A stretch of DNA of 64,000 bases from Deroplatys truncata. Its lineage: Eukaryota; Arthropoda; Insecta; Mantodea; Mantidae. The notes under the pieces are model-generated. The model had not been told where the DNA came from. It searched no databases and was given only the letters and a program-made list of their open reading frames with translations. Where the stretch lies: assembly GCA_030765065.1 (NCBI GenBank), contig CM060985.1:177136096-177200095 (forward strand). The letters run 5' to 3'. The first letter of the stretch is position 1; each line of letters begins with the position of its first letter. Shown here in pieces: positions 35,012 to 45,688 of this stretch. The position numbers were made by a program, and so were the translations under genes.

Positions 35012-35989
35012 ATGGAGAATACAGTGACAAGGAAACCCTACAGTGCAGCAGTCGCTTGCGACATCTCCATCATGGAGAAATTTCTAAAGGATTTAGTCCA
35101 CTTAGATCAACACTCATCACACTATCATAATCATCAGGAATTTAACCAATACACAGACACTGCACCAATTCTTTTCACCCGAAGACATTGCCCACCCTCT
35201 GAACCAAATCTTTTCACCCGAAGACATTGCCCACCCTCTGAACCAAATCTTTTCACCCGAAGACATTGCCCACCCTCTGAACCAAATCTTTTCACCCGAA
35301 GACATTCCCCACCCTCTGAACTAAATCTTTTCACCCGAAGACATTCCCCACCCTCTGAACCAAATCTTTTCACCAGAAGACATTGCCCACCCTCTGAACC
35401 AAATCTTTTCACCAGAAGACATTGCCCACCCTCTGAACCAAATCTTTTCACCCGAAGACATTCCCCACCCTCTGAACCAAATCTTTTCACCCGAAGACAT
35501 CAGCATTTCACAAACATCCGACACCAAAACATAAATCCATACGATTTGAATTCACAAACCACCACCAACACCACCACCACCACCACCGCTGCCACCACCG
35601 CTGCCACCACAACCACCACCCCCACTACCATCACCATTACTACACGTCCTAGATCAATATCATCCCAAACCACAATTCATATCATTGAGATTTCACCACC
35701 CCGCATTAATCACAATAACATAGAGATCATTGATCTCACTCACCCGACGCCGAAAAAAACAAAACACACCCATGCATTATCACCACAGTCACAGCATATT
35801 TCACCGCTATCAGGCATTATACCATTACAAGCATCACCACCCCATTTCAGAAATGTACACGCGATTCGAAGGCGTGTCACACGGAGAAGGCTAAATTTTG
35901 ATCATATGCAACCTCTCCTACCTCCATTACCCCCATTAGTCCGCATCCCCTCCTACGGTAGAAGAAAACACCTCAACAATCCACAATAA
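35012..35989 (+). CDS. Gene A (left): repeat protein with SIM-like motif
   Basis: 325 residues from the ATG at 35012. The open frame extends ten codons upstream to a TTG, but the ATG follows an acceptor-like CTAG and is preferred. A 48-residue N-terminus (MENTVTRKPYSAAVACD) is followed by eight 13-residue repeats (LFTRRHCPPSEPN type) and a partial ninth. Then come a Thr-rich tract (about residues 185-215), IEIIDLT (IIDLT at 239-243) followed by PTPKKTK, and a basic Pro-rich tail with RRRVTRRR. IIDLT resembles a SUMO-interaction motif and the basic runs resemble nuclear signals, so a nuclear role is inferred. There is no membrane segment and no known family. AATAAA (35985-35990) overlaps the stop codon. 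The A/C-rich strand bias is strong. Confidence 0.6.
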   Translation: MENTVTRKPYSAAVACDISIMEKFLKDLVHLDQHSSHYHNHQEFNQYTDTAPILFTRRHCPPSEPNLFTRRHCPPSEPNLFTRRHCPPSEPNLFTRRHSPPSELNLFTRRHSPPSEPNLFTRRHCPPSEPNLFTRRHCPPSEPNLFTRRHSPPSEPNLFTRRHQHFTNIRHQNINPYDLNSQTTTNTTTTTTAATTAATTTTTPTTITITTRPRSISSQTTIHIIEISPPRINHNNIEIIDLTHPTPKKTKHTHALSPQSQHISPLSGIIPLQASPPHFRNVHAIRRRVTRRRLNFDHMQPLLPPLPPLVRIPSYGRRKHLNNPQ

Positions 35990-36243
35990 AAACAAACAAA
36001 CAAACAAACAAAAACACAATCACTCTAAATACAGCATACATACATACATACATAAATACATACATACATACATACACGAAATACACAGCCAGCAATGTTC
36101 ACACTCACATTCATACATTCACAGTTTCATTAATATCTAACCTGGACTGGACCAAACTAAGGAAAGAAACAAGGTAACATTCATCAAGGCTATTATTTTT
36201 TTAAATATTAGAATCATAGAACAATATAAAAACATTACTGATA

Positions 36244-36435
36244 ATGGCCAATATGAGGTCCATCACATCTATTTCTCTACAGGAGAACACTTATTACAAC
36301 GATAAATGCAATTCTTTCAACACAATGTGTAATGTTTCAGGACTGCCAGCAACGATTCATCTTTACCACAGCAAGCAAAGCACTGTTGCAGACCTTAAGC
36401 TGTGTCTCCACAGCATCGCTCAATGCCTGCAATGA
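36244..36435 (+). CDS. Region B small ORF (left), unknown
   Basis: 63 codons from an ATG, identical in the two arms. The peptide ends ATIHLYHSKQSTVADLKL...QCLQ. An acceptor-like ATGTTTCAG|GACTGCC lies inside it, and a donor-like AAAAG|GTGAGAA follows at 36482. The actual transcript may therefore be spliced and this ORF may be only an exon. No family is recognised. Confidence 0.3.
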   Translation: MANMRSITSISLQENTYYNDKCNSFNTMCNVSGLPATIHLYHSKQSTVADLKLCLHSIAQCLQ

Positions 36436-36620
36436 ATAATACATCAATCATCAATTGTCTCAATCGATTTAAAATACAAAAGGTGAGAATTACTCTTACA
36501 TTATTTGAACATTGCTCTAGTTACTGTTTCTCCTAATAGCGACATTCCCATTAAAGATCATTCACGCATAAAAGACATCGCCTTATTATCTTTAATCCTA
36601 TAACGATGTATTTCTTTCAG

Positions 36621-36857
36621 GACACCTGGCATTTATCTTTCAAATCATGACAACTAATGGTTCATTTGTTATGTTTCAGACTCCTAGGAAAAGCAACAAA
36701 TAAGAAGAACGCCAAGAATACCATAATGATGCCCACTGAGTTCGCTTCTGAAAGAGCGAAATATCCACGTCTTCACACGTCGCCAGATGAAAACGTCACC
36801 AATGCTCCAAGATCAGCGAATCACAATGCAGCAGTGACAAATGGGATTATTCAGTGA
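36621..36857 (+). other. Exon-like segment of region B (left)
   Basis: It is bounded upstream by good acceptors (TTTCTTTCAG at 36611-36620, and ATGTTTCAG ending near 36679). The donor at 36482 would give a 138-bp intron to the first acceptor. After the second acceptor a basic peptide (KATNKKNAKNTIMMPTEF...) runs to TGA at 36855-36857. AATAAA-like signals occur near 37075. The mirror is at 43168-43404. The exon chain cannot be settled from sequence. Confidence 0.35.
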
Positions 36858-37141
36858 ATACTACGTTGTGACTGATAAAAAATGTAATAATGAAATCATA
36901 TACGCCTCATTATTTGTGTGGGGGAAAGGCTCATACTATTTGAAGAATATCTGATTATGAAACAGCAAGGGGACAGTTAATTCACTTAACTTATTGTATT
37001 ATCATATAATTTCATTGATTATGGAAATGAAACAAATAGACTTTTATCATATTGAACAAATGAATGCAGTAAAAAATAAAAACTTTATTTAATAGAAATA
37101 ACAGTGACATTTATTGACGACATTGTATTTATTCACTCATA

Positions 37142-37330
37142 TTGTATAAAGACATGCTAAATAGTTATTTTGCTGTAATGATTGACATGTATCAATGTAA
37201 AATCAATAAAGTGAAAAATAATAGATTTCACATCATTTCCAGGCATTATCATCCGCTTCAATACTTAGAGTACATTGGAAAATTTTATAAAGGTGATGGA
37301 TCCCAAACACAGCATACAAATATAACATAA
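37142..37330 (+). other. AT-rich open frame shared by both arms
   Basis: 62 codons from a TTG, with the first ATG at codon 5. The mirror is at 42695-42883 with an identical peptide (MYQCKINKVKNNRFHIISRH inside). No domain is seen, and it lies downstream of a likely polyadenylation region. Probably not a gene. Confidence 0.15.
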
Positions 37331-37469
37331 CGCTAGGATAGTCTGCGAACAGGTAGAGTTAGGCTCGCACGATTGACCGAGTTTGAAGAACAGTCTACCA
37401 TAGAATGTCTTAGGAATGGATTCGTCATGATTGTCATGGTTGGCTGCGTTTCACGGTTAAGTTATTTAC

Positions 37470-37765
37470 GTTAGTGGTTACGTTTAGTGGTTACATTGGT
37501 TACGTCTACTGGTTACGTGGTTAGTGGTTACGTTGGTTACGTGGTTAGTGGTTACGTTGGTTACGTGGTTAGTGGTTACGTTGGTTACGTGGTTAGTGGT
37601 TACGTTGGTTACGTGGTTACGTGGTTAGTGGTTACGTTGGTTACGTGGTTAGTGGTTACGTTGGTTAAGTTTAGTGGTTACGTTGGTTACGTGGTTAGTG
37701 GTTACGTTGGTTACGTGGTTAGTGGTTACGTTGGTTACGTGGTTACGTTGGTTAAGTTTAGTGAT
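37470..37765 (+). repeat. 24-bp minisatellite (left arm)
   Basis: The unit is GGTTACGTTGGTTACGTGGTTAGT, with shorter GGTTACGT sub-repeats. A 24-bp unit keeps long frames open (37487-37792), and those are artefacts. Confidence 0.9.
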
Positions 37766-38619
37766 CTTTCAGAGCAGGTAAGGCAGGGATAGATTGGCTT
37801 AGGATGGTCGCTTGTGGCTAGGTTAGACTACTCCAAAATATCTAAAACTAACCAATTCAGGGATTGTCCCTATCGGTCTCACATGTTAATTACTTAACAT
37901 ATAGAAGCTTACAAAATCTAGAAAAAAAAAGGACTGAAAGTATGTATATTTATTCTAATAATGGATAAGAAATGCTCATAAAGTATCAAAATCAGTGGAA
38001 AATACATTAACTCTTGAAATTAGAATAAATACTTGCTTTAATGCACTGACTTACAAATGAAATTCCACTCTCCATATTACAATAGCATCCTAAAAGCATG
38101 TCACAATTCCTCATTCACATCTTAAAATACACTGAAAGAGGCTCAAATTCTCTTACCAGAAACTTTGAAAATAGCTGCAACGCGCCTAAAGAACCATCAG
38201 AATACTGTAAAGATCTGAGGCAATATCATGAACATAACAGCTCCTGCTTATAAAACCAATCATAATTTTCCAAAAACCTGTGTCTAATAGCTCATAAACG
38301 CCAGCTAAATGCTCTACAGTTCCTATTCCAGTGGCTAAAATGCAAGCAAACATTTCTAAGAATACACTACAATGCCTCTTACAGGATGAAAAATATATTC
38401 GAAATACCTACATCAATCCCTCCGTCTGTATTTTGAAGGATACTTTAAAAAAACATCATAAAGCATATTCAAAATGTTCTGAAAATCTTAAAAAGAAATA
38501 TATGTATTAAACCTAAAATACACAAAGGATAAAATCTAAACATCAGGCTTTATTATGAATAGGGATAGAGGCTAGAAAGGCACATCAAAAGAAACACTTA
38601 AGTAAATGGTGAAAATATC

Positions 38620-38625
38620 TTTATT
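38620..38625 (-). terminator. Polyadenylation signal of gene C, left
   Basis: AATAAA on the minus strand, about 175 bases past the gene C stop. The mirror is at 41400-41405. Confidence 0.55.
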
Positions 38626-38799
38626 GAGAATTATTATTATTTGATTTTACATTAAGCAAACACTAGAGCATTGAACAGAAGCAAACAAAATTTTAACACA
38701 CTCATTTCATTCAAATGTGAAAGCTCTTTACTATACAGAGTTCAGTCTCAATCATGCTATAATCCCAATGCTCTTCAATACTAGGATGATCTTATTAAT

Positions 38800-39319
38800 C
38801 TAAATAGATAAGTCGTTTTTACCAGCTTCATGCGACATCATTAACAGTCTTAGTTGGTGTACTAAGTCATTAGGATCTGTACAGGGATATAAAATCTCAA
38901 TATTCGCCTTGGATACATCACCCACACTGGACGAGTTAACACTAAAATGTTTATTTTCACTCAGGTGATTATTCAGAGTTTCATCATCCAAAGACACTGC
39001 TCTTCTTACATCTAACATCCCTGGTCTTGAAGAGATTTCAGTAGCACTCAAGGGTGATCCAAGCGCTTCACAGCTTAACTCTAACATCCCTGGTCTTGAA
39101 TAGATTTCAGCATCACTGACGGGAGTTCTAAGTATTGCACACTTCAATGATTCATTACTACATCTTTGCCGGTGTTGTTTAAGTCTTGAAATAGATCTGT
39201 TTTTTTAAAATCCTACTGCACATACGACACTTGACAGAACGATTCTTCTCATGGGTAATATAGGAAAAATGAAGCTTTTCGTAAGCTGGCTGTATTTGAA
39301 TGTCAATAAGGGAATCCAT
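38800..39319 (-). pseudogene. Gene C (left): BED-like zinc-finger protein, frameshifted
   Basis: The first frame starts at the ATG at 39319 (MDSLIDIQIQPAYEKLHF) and carries KCRMCSR, the first Cys pair of a finger. It stops soon after an A7 run. A frame offset by one base carries SRLKQHRQRC, the His/Cys half, and then 115 codons to 38800. The two halves together give a C-x2-C, about 14 residues, H-x3-C pattern like BED fingers of transposases and domesticated transposon proteins. The C-terminal part has two YSRPGMLE/SSRPGMLD repeats and an acidic/polar tail. The A7 run is the same length in both arms. It is either a pseudogene, a programmed frameshift, or a shared assembly homopolymer error. 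Confidence 0.5.
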
Positions 39320-39461
39320 GATTGTTCTAGAATATCATATACTGTATATGATTTCGAAACTGCACCCGCATATGTCATCAGGAGACTGTAGAATTATTTG
39401 CTTATTTCCTAATTTTATCGGTAATCTCACATCATTGATAACCATAAACCTTGCAGTCAAG

Positions 39462-39469
39462 TTATATAA
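39462..39469 (-). promoter_or_regulatory. TATA-like box of gene C, left
   Basis: TTATATAA, about 145 bases upstream of the gene C ATG. The mirror is at 40557-40564. Confidence 0.4.
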
Positions 39470-39831
39470 GAAACGGGGCTATGACAGAATTCCACATTAA
39501 TTGCAGCTACTCTATTAATTACATAAGCTCACCATGCATTAAATGAAGTCTACCCTTACTTGTAATATTGGAGGATATATGACGCAACCTCATTGAATAT
39601 GTTAGCACTCAAATATGCAATGTTTCAAGACTAGAAGGTCACCCATACAGATCTTCCTATGAAGAACCATACTACAGGGAAAGTGAGCAGTACACAAGTT
39701 GAAGATTTCGAGACATGCTGAGGTCTCTAACGTTTCCAGGTTATAACATCTCACTTTAAAAGTCCCCAATGTAACGACTCATTCCACATTGCAAGAGGAG
39801 AGGAGAGTCAACGAGGATCAACCAAGCATTT

Positions 39832-40193
39832 AGAAGGTATGGAAATACTTTGACTACATTAGAAGGTATGGAAATACTTTGACTACATTAGAAGGTATGG
39901 AAATATATTGGTTACATTAGAAGGTATGGAAATACTTTGACTACATTAGAAGGTATGGAAATATATTGGTTACATTAGAAGGTATGGAATACTTTGACTA
40001 CATTAGAAGGTATGGAAATACTTTGACTACATTAGAAGGTATGGAAATATATTGGTTACATTAGAGGGTATGGAAATACTTTGACTACATTAGAAGGTAT
40101 GGAAATATATTGGTTACATTTACAAGGTATGGGAATATTTTGGTTACTTTGGTAGGTATATGGTATTATCTTATTACATTTAAGGACTTCACA
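39832..40193. repeat. Central spacer: 29-bp minisatellite
   Basis: The unit is ATTAGAAGGTATGGAAATAC plus TTTGACTAC, alternating with a variant ending ATATTGGTTAC. About ten units lie at 39832-40125, followed by decayed units to about 40193. This is the only part of the element without a mirror partner, so it is the loop of the palindrome. Confidence 0.9.
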
Positions 40194-40556
40194 AAATGCT
40201 CGGTTGATCCTCGTTGACTCTCCTCTCCTCTTGCTATGTGGAATGAGTCGTTACATTGGGGACTTTTAAAGTGAGATGTTATAACCTGGAAACGTTAGGG
40301 ACCTCAGCATGTCTCGAAATCTTCAACTTGTGTACTGCTCACTTTCCCTGTAGTATGGTTCTTCATAGGAAGATCTGTATGGGTGACCTTCTAGTCTTGA
40401 AACATTGCATATTCGAGTGCTAACATATTCAATGAGGTTGCGTCATATATCCTCCAATATTACAAGTAAGGGTAGACTTCATTTAATGCATGGTGAGCTT
40501 ATGTAATTAATGGAGTAGCTGCAATTAATGTGGAATTCTGTCATAGCCCCCTTTCT

Positions 40557-40564
40557 TATATAAC
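40557..40564 (+). promoter_or_regulatory. TATA-like box of gene C, right
   Basis: TTATATAA upstream of the ATG at 40706. The two gene C promoters face outward from the centre and lie about 1.1 kb apart. Confidence 0.4.
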
Positions 40565-40705
40565 TTGACTGCAAGGTTTATGGTTATCAATGATGTGAGA
40601 TTACCGATAAAATTAGGAAATAAGCAAATAATTCTACAGTCTCCTGATGACATATGCGGGTGCAGCTTCGAAATCATATACAGTATATGATATTCTAGAA
40701 CAATC

Positions 40706-41225
40706 ATGGATTCCCTTATTGACATTCAAATACAGCCAGCTTACGAAAAGCTTCATTTTTCCTATATTACCCATGAGAAGAATCGTTCTGTCAAGTGTCG
40801 TATGTGCAGTAGGATTTTAAAAAAACAGATCTATTTCAAGACTTAAACAACACCGGCAAAGATGTAGTAATGAATCATTGAAGTGTGCAATACTTAGAAC
40901 TCCCGTCAGTGATGCTGAAATCTATTCAAGACCAGGGATGTTAGAGTTAAGCTGTGAAGCGCTTGGATCACCCTTGAGTGCTACTGAAATCTCTTCAAGA
41001 CCAGGGATGTTAGATGTAAGAAGAGCAGTGTCTTTGGATGATGAAACTCTGAATAATCACCTGAGTGAAAATAAACATTTTAGTATTAACTCGTCCAGTG
41101 TGGGTGATGTATCCAAGGCGAATATTGAGATTTTATATCCCTGTACAGATCCTAATGACTTAGTACACCAACTAAGACTGTTAATGATGTCGCATGAAGC
41201 TGGTAAAAACGACTTTTCTATTTAG
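40706..41225 (+). pseudogene. Gene C (right): BED-like zinc-finger protein, frameshifted
   Basis: The mirror of 38800-39319. ATG at 40706, A7 run at 40819-40825, second frame to TAG at 41223-41225. The total length is the same 520 bases as the left copy. It differs from the left copy by Val/Ile and Leu/Phe changes near the C-terminus. A TATA-like box upstream and AATAAA at 41400 make a complete small transcription unit. No intron fits the break: the nearest GT-AG pair spans only about 20 bases. Confidence 0.5.
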
Positions 41226-41399
41226 ATTAATAAGATCATCCTAGTATTGAAGAGCATTGGGATTATAGCATGATTGAGACTGAACTCTGTATAATAAAGA
41301 GCTTTCACATTTGAATGAAATGAGTGTGTTAAAATTTTGTTTGCTTCTGTTCAATGCTCTAGTGTTTGCTTAATGTAAAATCAAATAATAATATTTCTC

Positions 41400-41405
41400 A
41401 ATAAA
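41400..41405 (+). terminator. Polyadenylation signal of gene C, right
   Basis: AATAAA in TTTCTCAATAAAGATATTTT, followed by a T-rich stretch, 175 bases past the stop. Confidence 0.55.
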
Positions 41406-42259
41406 GATATTTTCACCATTTACTTAAGTGTTTCTTTTGATTTGCCTTTCTAGCCTCTATCCCTATTCATAATAAAGCCTGATGTTTAGATTTTATCCTT
41501 TGTGTATTTTAGGTTTAATACATATATTTCTTTTTAAGATTTTCAGAACATTTTGAATATGCTTTATGATGTTTTTTTAAAGTATCCTTCAAAATACAGA
41601 CGGAGGGATTGATGTAGGTATTTCGAATATATTTTTCATCCTGTAAGAGGCATTGTAGTGTATTCTTAGAAATGTTTGCTTGCATTTTAGCCACTGGAAT
41701 AGGAACTGTAGAGCATTTAGCTGGCGTTTATGAGCTATTAGACACAGGTTTTTGGAAAATTATGATTGGTTTTATAAGCAGGAGCTGTTATGTTCATGAT
41801 ATTGCCTCAGATCTTTACAGTATTCTGATGGTTCTTTAGGCGCGTTGCAGCTATTTTCAAAGTTTCTGGTAAGAGAATTTGAGCCTCTTTCAGTGTATTT
41901 TAAGATGTGAATGAGGAATTGTGACATGCTTTTAGGATGCTATTGTAATATGGAGAGTGGAATTTCATTTGTAAGTCAGTGCATTAAAGCAAGTATTTAT
42001 TCTAATTTCAAGAGTTAATGTATTTTCCACTGATTTTGATACTTTATGAGCATTTCTTATCCATTATTAGAATAAATATATATACTTTCAGTCCTTTTTT
42101 TTTCTAGATTTTGTAAGCTTCTATATGTTAAGTAATTAACATGTGAGACCGATAGGGACAATCCCTGAATTGGTTAGTTTTAGGTATTTTGGAGTAGTCT
42201 AACCTAGCCACAAGCGACCATCCTAAGCCAATCTATCCCTGCCTTACCTGCTCTGAAAG

Positions 42260-42560
42260 ATCACTAAACTTAACCAACGTAACCACGTAACCAACGTAAC
42301 CACTAACCACGTAACCAACGTAACCACTAACCACGTAACCAACGTAACCACTAAACTTAACCAACGTAACCACTAACCACGTAACCAACGTAACCACTAA
42401 CCACGTAACCACGTAACCAACGTAACCACTAACCACGTAACCAACGTAACCACTAACCACGTAACCAACGTAACCACTAACCACGTAACCAACGTAACCA
42501 CTAACCACGTAACCAGTAAACGTAACCAATGTAACCACTAAACGTAACCACTAACGTAAA
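42260..42560 (-). repeat. 24-bp minisatellite (right arm)
   Basis: The mirror of the left-arm array, with the same length and order of units and single-base differences at its edge. Confidence 0.9.
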
Positions 42561-43167
42561 TAACTTAACCGTGAAACGCAGCCAACCATGACAATCATGA
42601 CGAATCCATTCCTAAGACATTCTATGGTAGACTGTTCTTCAAACTCGGTCAATCGTGCGAGCCTAACTCTACCTGTTCGCAGACTATCCTAGCGTTATGT
42701 TATATTTGTATGCTGTGTTTGGGATCCATCACCTTTATAAAATTTTCCAATGTACTCTAAGTATTGAAGCGGATGATAATGCCTGGAAATGATGTGAAAT
42801 CTATTATTTTTCACTTTATTGATTTTACATTGATACATGTCAATCATTACAGCAAAATAACTATTTAGCATGTCTTTATACAATATGAGTGAATAAATAC
42901 AATGTCGTCAATAAATGTCACTGTTATTTCTATTAAATAAAGTTTTTATTTTTTACTGCATTCATTTGTTCAATATGATAAAAGTCTATTTGTTTCATTT
43001 CCATAATCAATGAAATTATATGATAATACAATAAGTTAAGTGAATTAACTGTCCCCTTGCTGTTTCATAATCAGATATTCTTCAAATAGTATGAGCCTTT
43101 CCCCCACACAAATAATGAGGCGTATATGATTTCATTATTACATTTTTTATCAGTCACAACGTAGTAT

Positions 43168-43404
43168 TCACTGAATAATCCCATTTGTCACTGCTGCATT
43201 GTGATTCGCTGATCTTGGAGCATTGGTGACGTTTTCATCTGGCGACGTGTGAAGACGTGGATATTTCGCTCTTTCAGAAGCGAACTCAGTGGGCATCATT
43301 ATGGTATTCTTGGCGTTCTTCTTATTTGTTGCTTTTCCTAGGAGTCTGAAACATAACAAATGAACCATTAGTTGTCATGATTTGAAAGATAAATGCCAGG
43401 TGTC
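43168..43404 (-). other. Exon-like segment of region B (right)
   Basis: The mirror of 36621-36857, with the same acceptors and terminal open frame. The 66-residue reading is identical in both arms. Confidence 0.35.
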
Positions 43405-43589
43405 CTGAAAGAAATACATCGTTATAGGATTAAAGATAATAAGGCGATGTCTTTTATGCGTGAATGATCTTTAATGGGAATGTCGCTATTAGGAGAAACA
43501 GTAACTAGAGCAATGTTCAAATAATGTAAGAGTAATTCTCACCTTTTGTATTTTAAATCGATTGAGACAATTGATGATTGATGTATTAT

Positions 43590-43781
43590 TCATTGCAGGC
43601 ATTGAGCGATGCTGTGGAGACACAGCTTAAGGTCTGCAACAGTGCTTTGCTTGCTGTGGTAAAGATGAATCGTTGCTGGCAGTCCTGAAACATTACACAT
43701 TGTGTTGAAAGAATTGCATTTATCGTTGTAATAAGTGTTCTCCTGTAGAGAAATAGATGTGATGGACCTCATATTGGCCAT
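43590..43781 (-). CDS. Region B small ORF (right), unknown
   Basis: The mirror of 36244-36435, with the same 63 residues and the same splice-like signals. Identity across the arms means it adds no independent evidence of selection. Confidence 0.3.
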   Translation of the reverse strand: MANMRSITSISLQENTYYNDKCNSFNTMCNVSGLPATIHLYHSKQSTVADLKLCLHSIAQCLQ

Positions 43782-44035
43782 TATCAGTAATGTTTTTATA
43801 TTGTTCTATGATTCTAATATTTAAAAAAATAATAGCCTTGATGAATGTTACCTTGTTTCTTTCCTTAGTTTGGTCCAGTCCAGGTTAGATATTAATGAAA
43901 CTGTGAATGTATGAATGTGAGTGTGAACATTGCTGGCTGTGTATTTCGTGTATGTATGTATGTATGTATTTATGTATGTATGTATGTATGCTGTATTTAG
44001 AGTGATTGTGTTTTTGTTTGTTTGTTTGTTTGTTT

Positions 44036-44896
44036 TTATTGTGGATTGTTGAGGTGTTTTCTTCTACCGTAGGAGGGGATGCGGACTAATGGGGGTAATG
44101 GAGGTAGGAGAGGTTGCATATGATCAAAATTTAGCCTTCTCCGTGTGACACGCCTTCGAATCGCGTGTACATTTCTGAAATGGGGTGGTGATGCTTGTAA
44201 TGGTATAATGCCTGATAGCGGTGAAATATGCTGTGACTGTGGTGATAATGCATGGGTGTGTTTTGTTTTTTTCGGCGTCGGGGGAGTGAGATCAATGATC
44301 TCTATGTTATTGTGATTAATGCGGAGTGGTGAAATCTCAATGATATGAATTGTGGTTTGGGATGATATTGATCTAGGACGTGTAGTAATGGTGATGGTAG
44401 TGGGGGTGGTGGTTGTGGTGGCAGCGGTGGTGGCAGCGGTGGTGGTGGTGGTGGTGTTGGTGGTGGTTTGTGAATTCAAATCGTATGGATTTATGTTTTG
44501 GTGTCGGATGTTTGTGAAATGCTGATGTCTTCGGGTGAAAAGATTTGGTTCAGAGGGTGGGGAATGTCTTCGGGTGAAAAGAATTGGTTCAGAGGGTGGG
44601 CAATGTCTTCTGGTGAAAAGATTTGGTTCAGAGGGTGGGGAATGTCTTCGGGTGAAAAGATTTAGTTCAGAGGGTGGGGAATGTCTTCGGGTGAAAAGAT
44701 TTAGTTCAGAGGGTGGGGAATGTCTTTGGGTGAAAAGAATTGGTGCAGTGTCTGTGTATTGGTTAAATTCCTGATGATTATGATAGTGTGATGAGTGTTG
44801 ATCTAAGTGGACTAAATCCTTTAGAAATTTCTCCATGATGGAGATGTCGCAAGCGACTGCTGCACTGTAGGGTTTCCTTGTCACTGTATTCTCCAT
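44036..44896 (-). CDS. Gene A (right): shorter repeat allele
   Basis: 286 residues from the mirror ATG at 44896. It is identical in design to the left copy but has five full 13-residue repeats plus the partial one, against eight. The 39-residue difference is exactly three units. Unit variants also differ (FTQRH in the first, SEPI in the fourth), so the arrays have changed independently. The SIM-like IIDLT is kept, followed by PPTPKKTK instead of HPTPKKTK. The frame is intact in both copies despite the repeat changes, which suggests selection or recent origin. Confidence 0.6.
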   Translation of the reverse strand: MENTVTRKPYSAAVACDISIMEKFLKDLVHLDQHSSHYHNHQEFNQYTDTAPILFTQRHSPPSELNLFTRRHSPPSELNLFTRRHSPPSEPNLFTRRHCPPSEPILFTRRHSPPSEPNLFTRRHQHFTNIRHQNINPYDLNSQTTTNTTTTTTAATTAATTTTTPTTITITTRPRSISSQTTIHIIEISPLRINHNNIEIIDLTPPTPKKTKHTHALSPQSQHISPLSGIIPLQASPPHFRNVHAIRRRVTRRRLNFDHMQPLLPPLPPLVRIPSYGRRKHLNNPQ

Positions 44897-45275
44897 TTCT
44901 AGAGTATGCGTAAAAGAAACATTCAAATTAGGGAATCTTTCAGATTTGATAGCTTATTCATGTAATAATGCATGTACTTGCTTAAAAATTAAAGTCAGAA
45001 GATGTGTAAGAATCTAAAAATTGAATTTAATTTCATTACAGGTGCTAATTAAAAATAGAGGAAGTAAAAAATCAATTCTAGAAGCATCATGAGTATTACA
45101 GTCTCGATTATCTATATCGTGATATTATTGATTTCTGAAATCGATGTGATGATTTATGATTAATATATAGCTCGCTCAGTGTATGCATTTAGCCTGCCTA
45201 TATATATATGAAACGTAACACTTGGTGTAGTTAAGTAGTTGTAAATGTGTTGCTTAAAGAGAAATATTTAATGTC

Positions 45276-45338
45276 CTGCAATGAAGGATGATTACAAATG
45301 AATGGCTAAATGATAAGGCAACATAAGCAATTTCTTAC
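45276..45338 (-). other. 63-bp intron in the 5' UTR of gene A, right
   Basis: The same donor and acceptor as in the left arm. The 62-codon plus-strand ORF at 45310-45498 runs antisense over this exon-intron junction. It is identical in both arms and is probably incidental. Confidence 0.55.
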
Positions 45339-45502
45339 CTTGCAAAGTGTATATCCAATTGATGATAAAAATGAAGAACTCTTTTCCAAAAATAGTATTG
45401 AATCACTTCAAAAGGTTTTTAAACTCTGTGGTTTCTGTCCAGAAACTGTCGCAAGTATAGAGTCCCTTTATGAAAACTGTGAAATGCGGGCAATGTAGAG
45501 GG

Positions 45503-45510
45503 TTTATATA
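45503..45510 (-). promoter_or_regulatory. TATA box of gene A, right
   Basis: The mirror of the left-arm TATATAAA (TTTATATA on the plus strand), with the same spacing to the exon. Confidence 0.6.
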
Positions 45511-45650
45511 GTGCGTCTTTCAATATTACGCCCCCTCCGCATTGGCTAAGGAAAGAAAAATCATTTTATTAGCTTCTGGCAGTTCATTGGTGAGAAACAG
45601 GGAGGGATGGATGTCACATGCCCTTGACAATCTGGGAATGTATGCAATTA

Positions 45651-45688
<38 letters not shown>

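Larger units (their letters stand above)
32102..39831 (+). repeat. Left arm of the giant inverted repeat
   Basis: In order: subterminal tandem repeats, a short shared ORF (33040-33324), a deleted Q copy, an (AAT)n tract near 34221-34250, gene A (plus), AAAC and CATA microsatellites (35990-36075), region B, a 24-bp minisatellite and gene C (minus). The arm ends at GCATTT (39826-39831). Confidence 0.9.

Noticed and set aside
35117-35527. Antisense ORFs of 62-118 codons over gene A
   Set aside because: They are reverse readings of the 39-bp coding repeat. Gene A itself has non-repetitive sequence, a promoter and a polyadenylation signal on its strand.
37487-37792. 101-codon GYV-repeat ORF (and its mirror at 42233-42538)
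   Set aside because: A product of the 24-bp minisatellite. No start context or non-repetitive sequence.
39300-39500. 66-codon ORF and its mirror (40525-40725)
   Set aside because: They lie antisense to the gene C promoter and first codons and depend on arm identity. No independent support.
39832-40193. CRISPR-like array of 29-bp repeats
   Set aside because: The units are contiguous with no unique spacers and the DNA is eukaryotic. It is a minisatellite.
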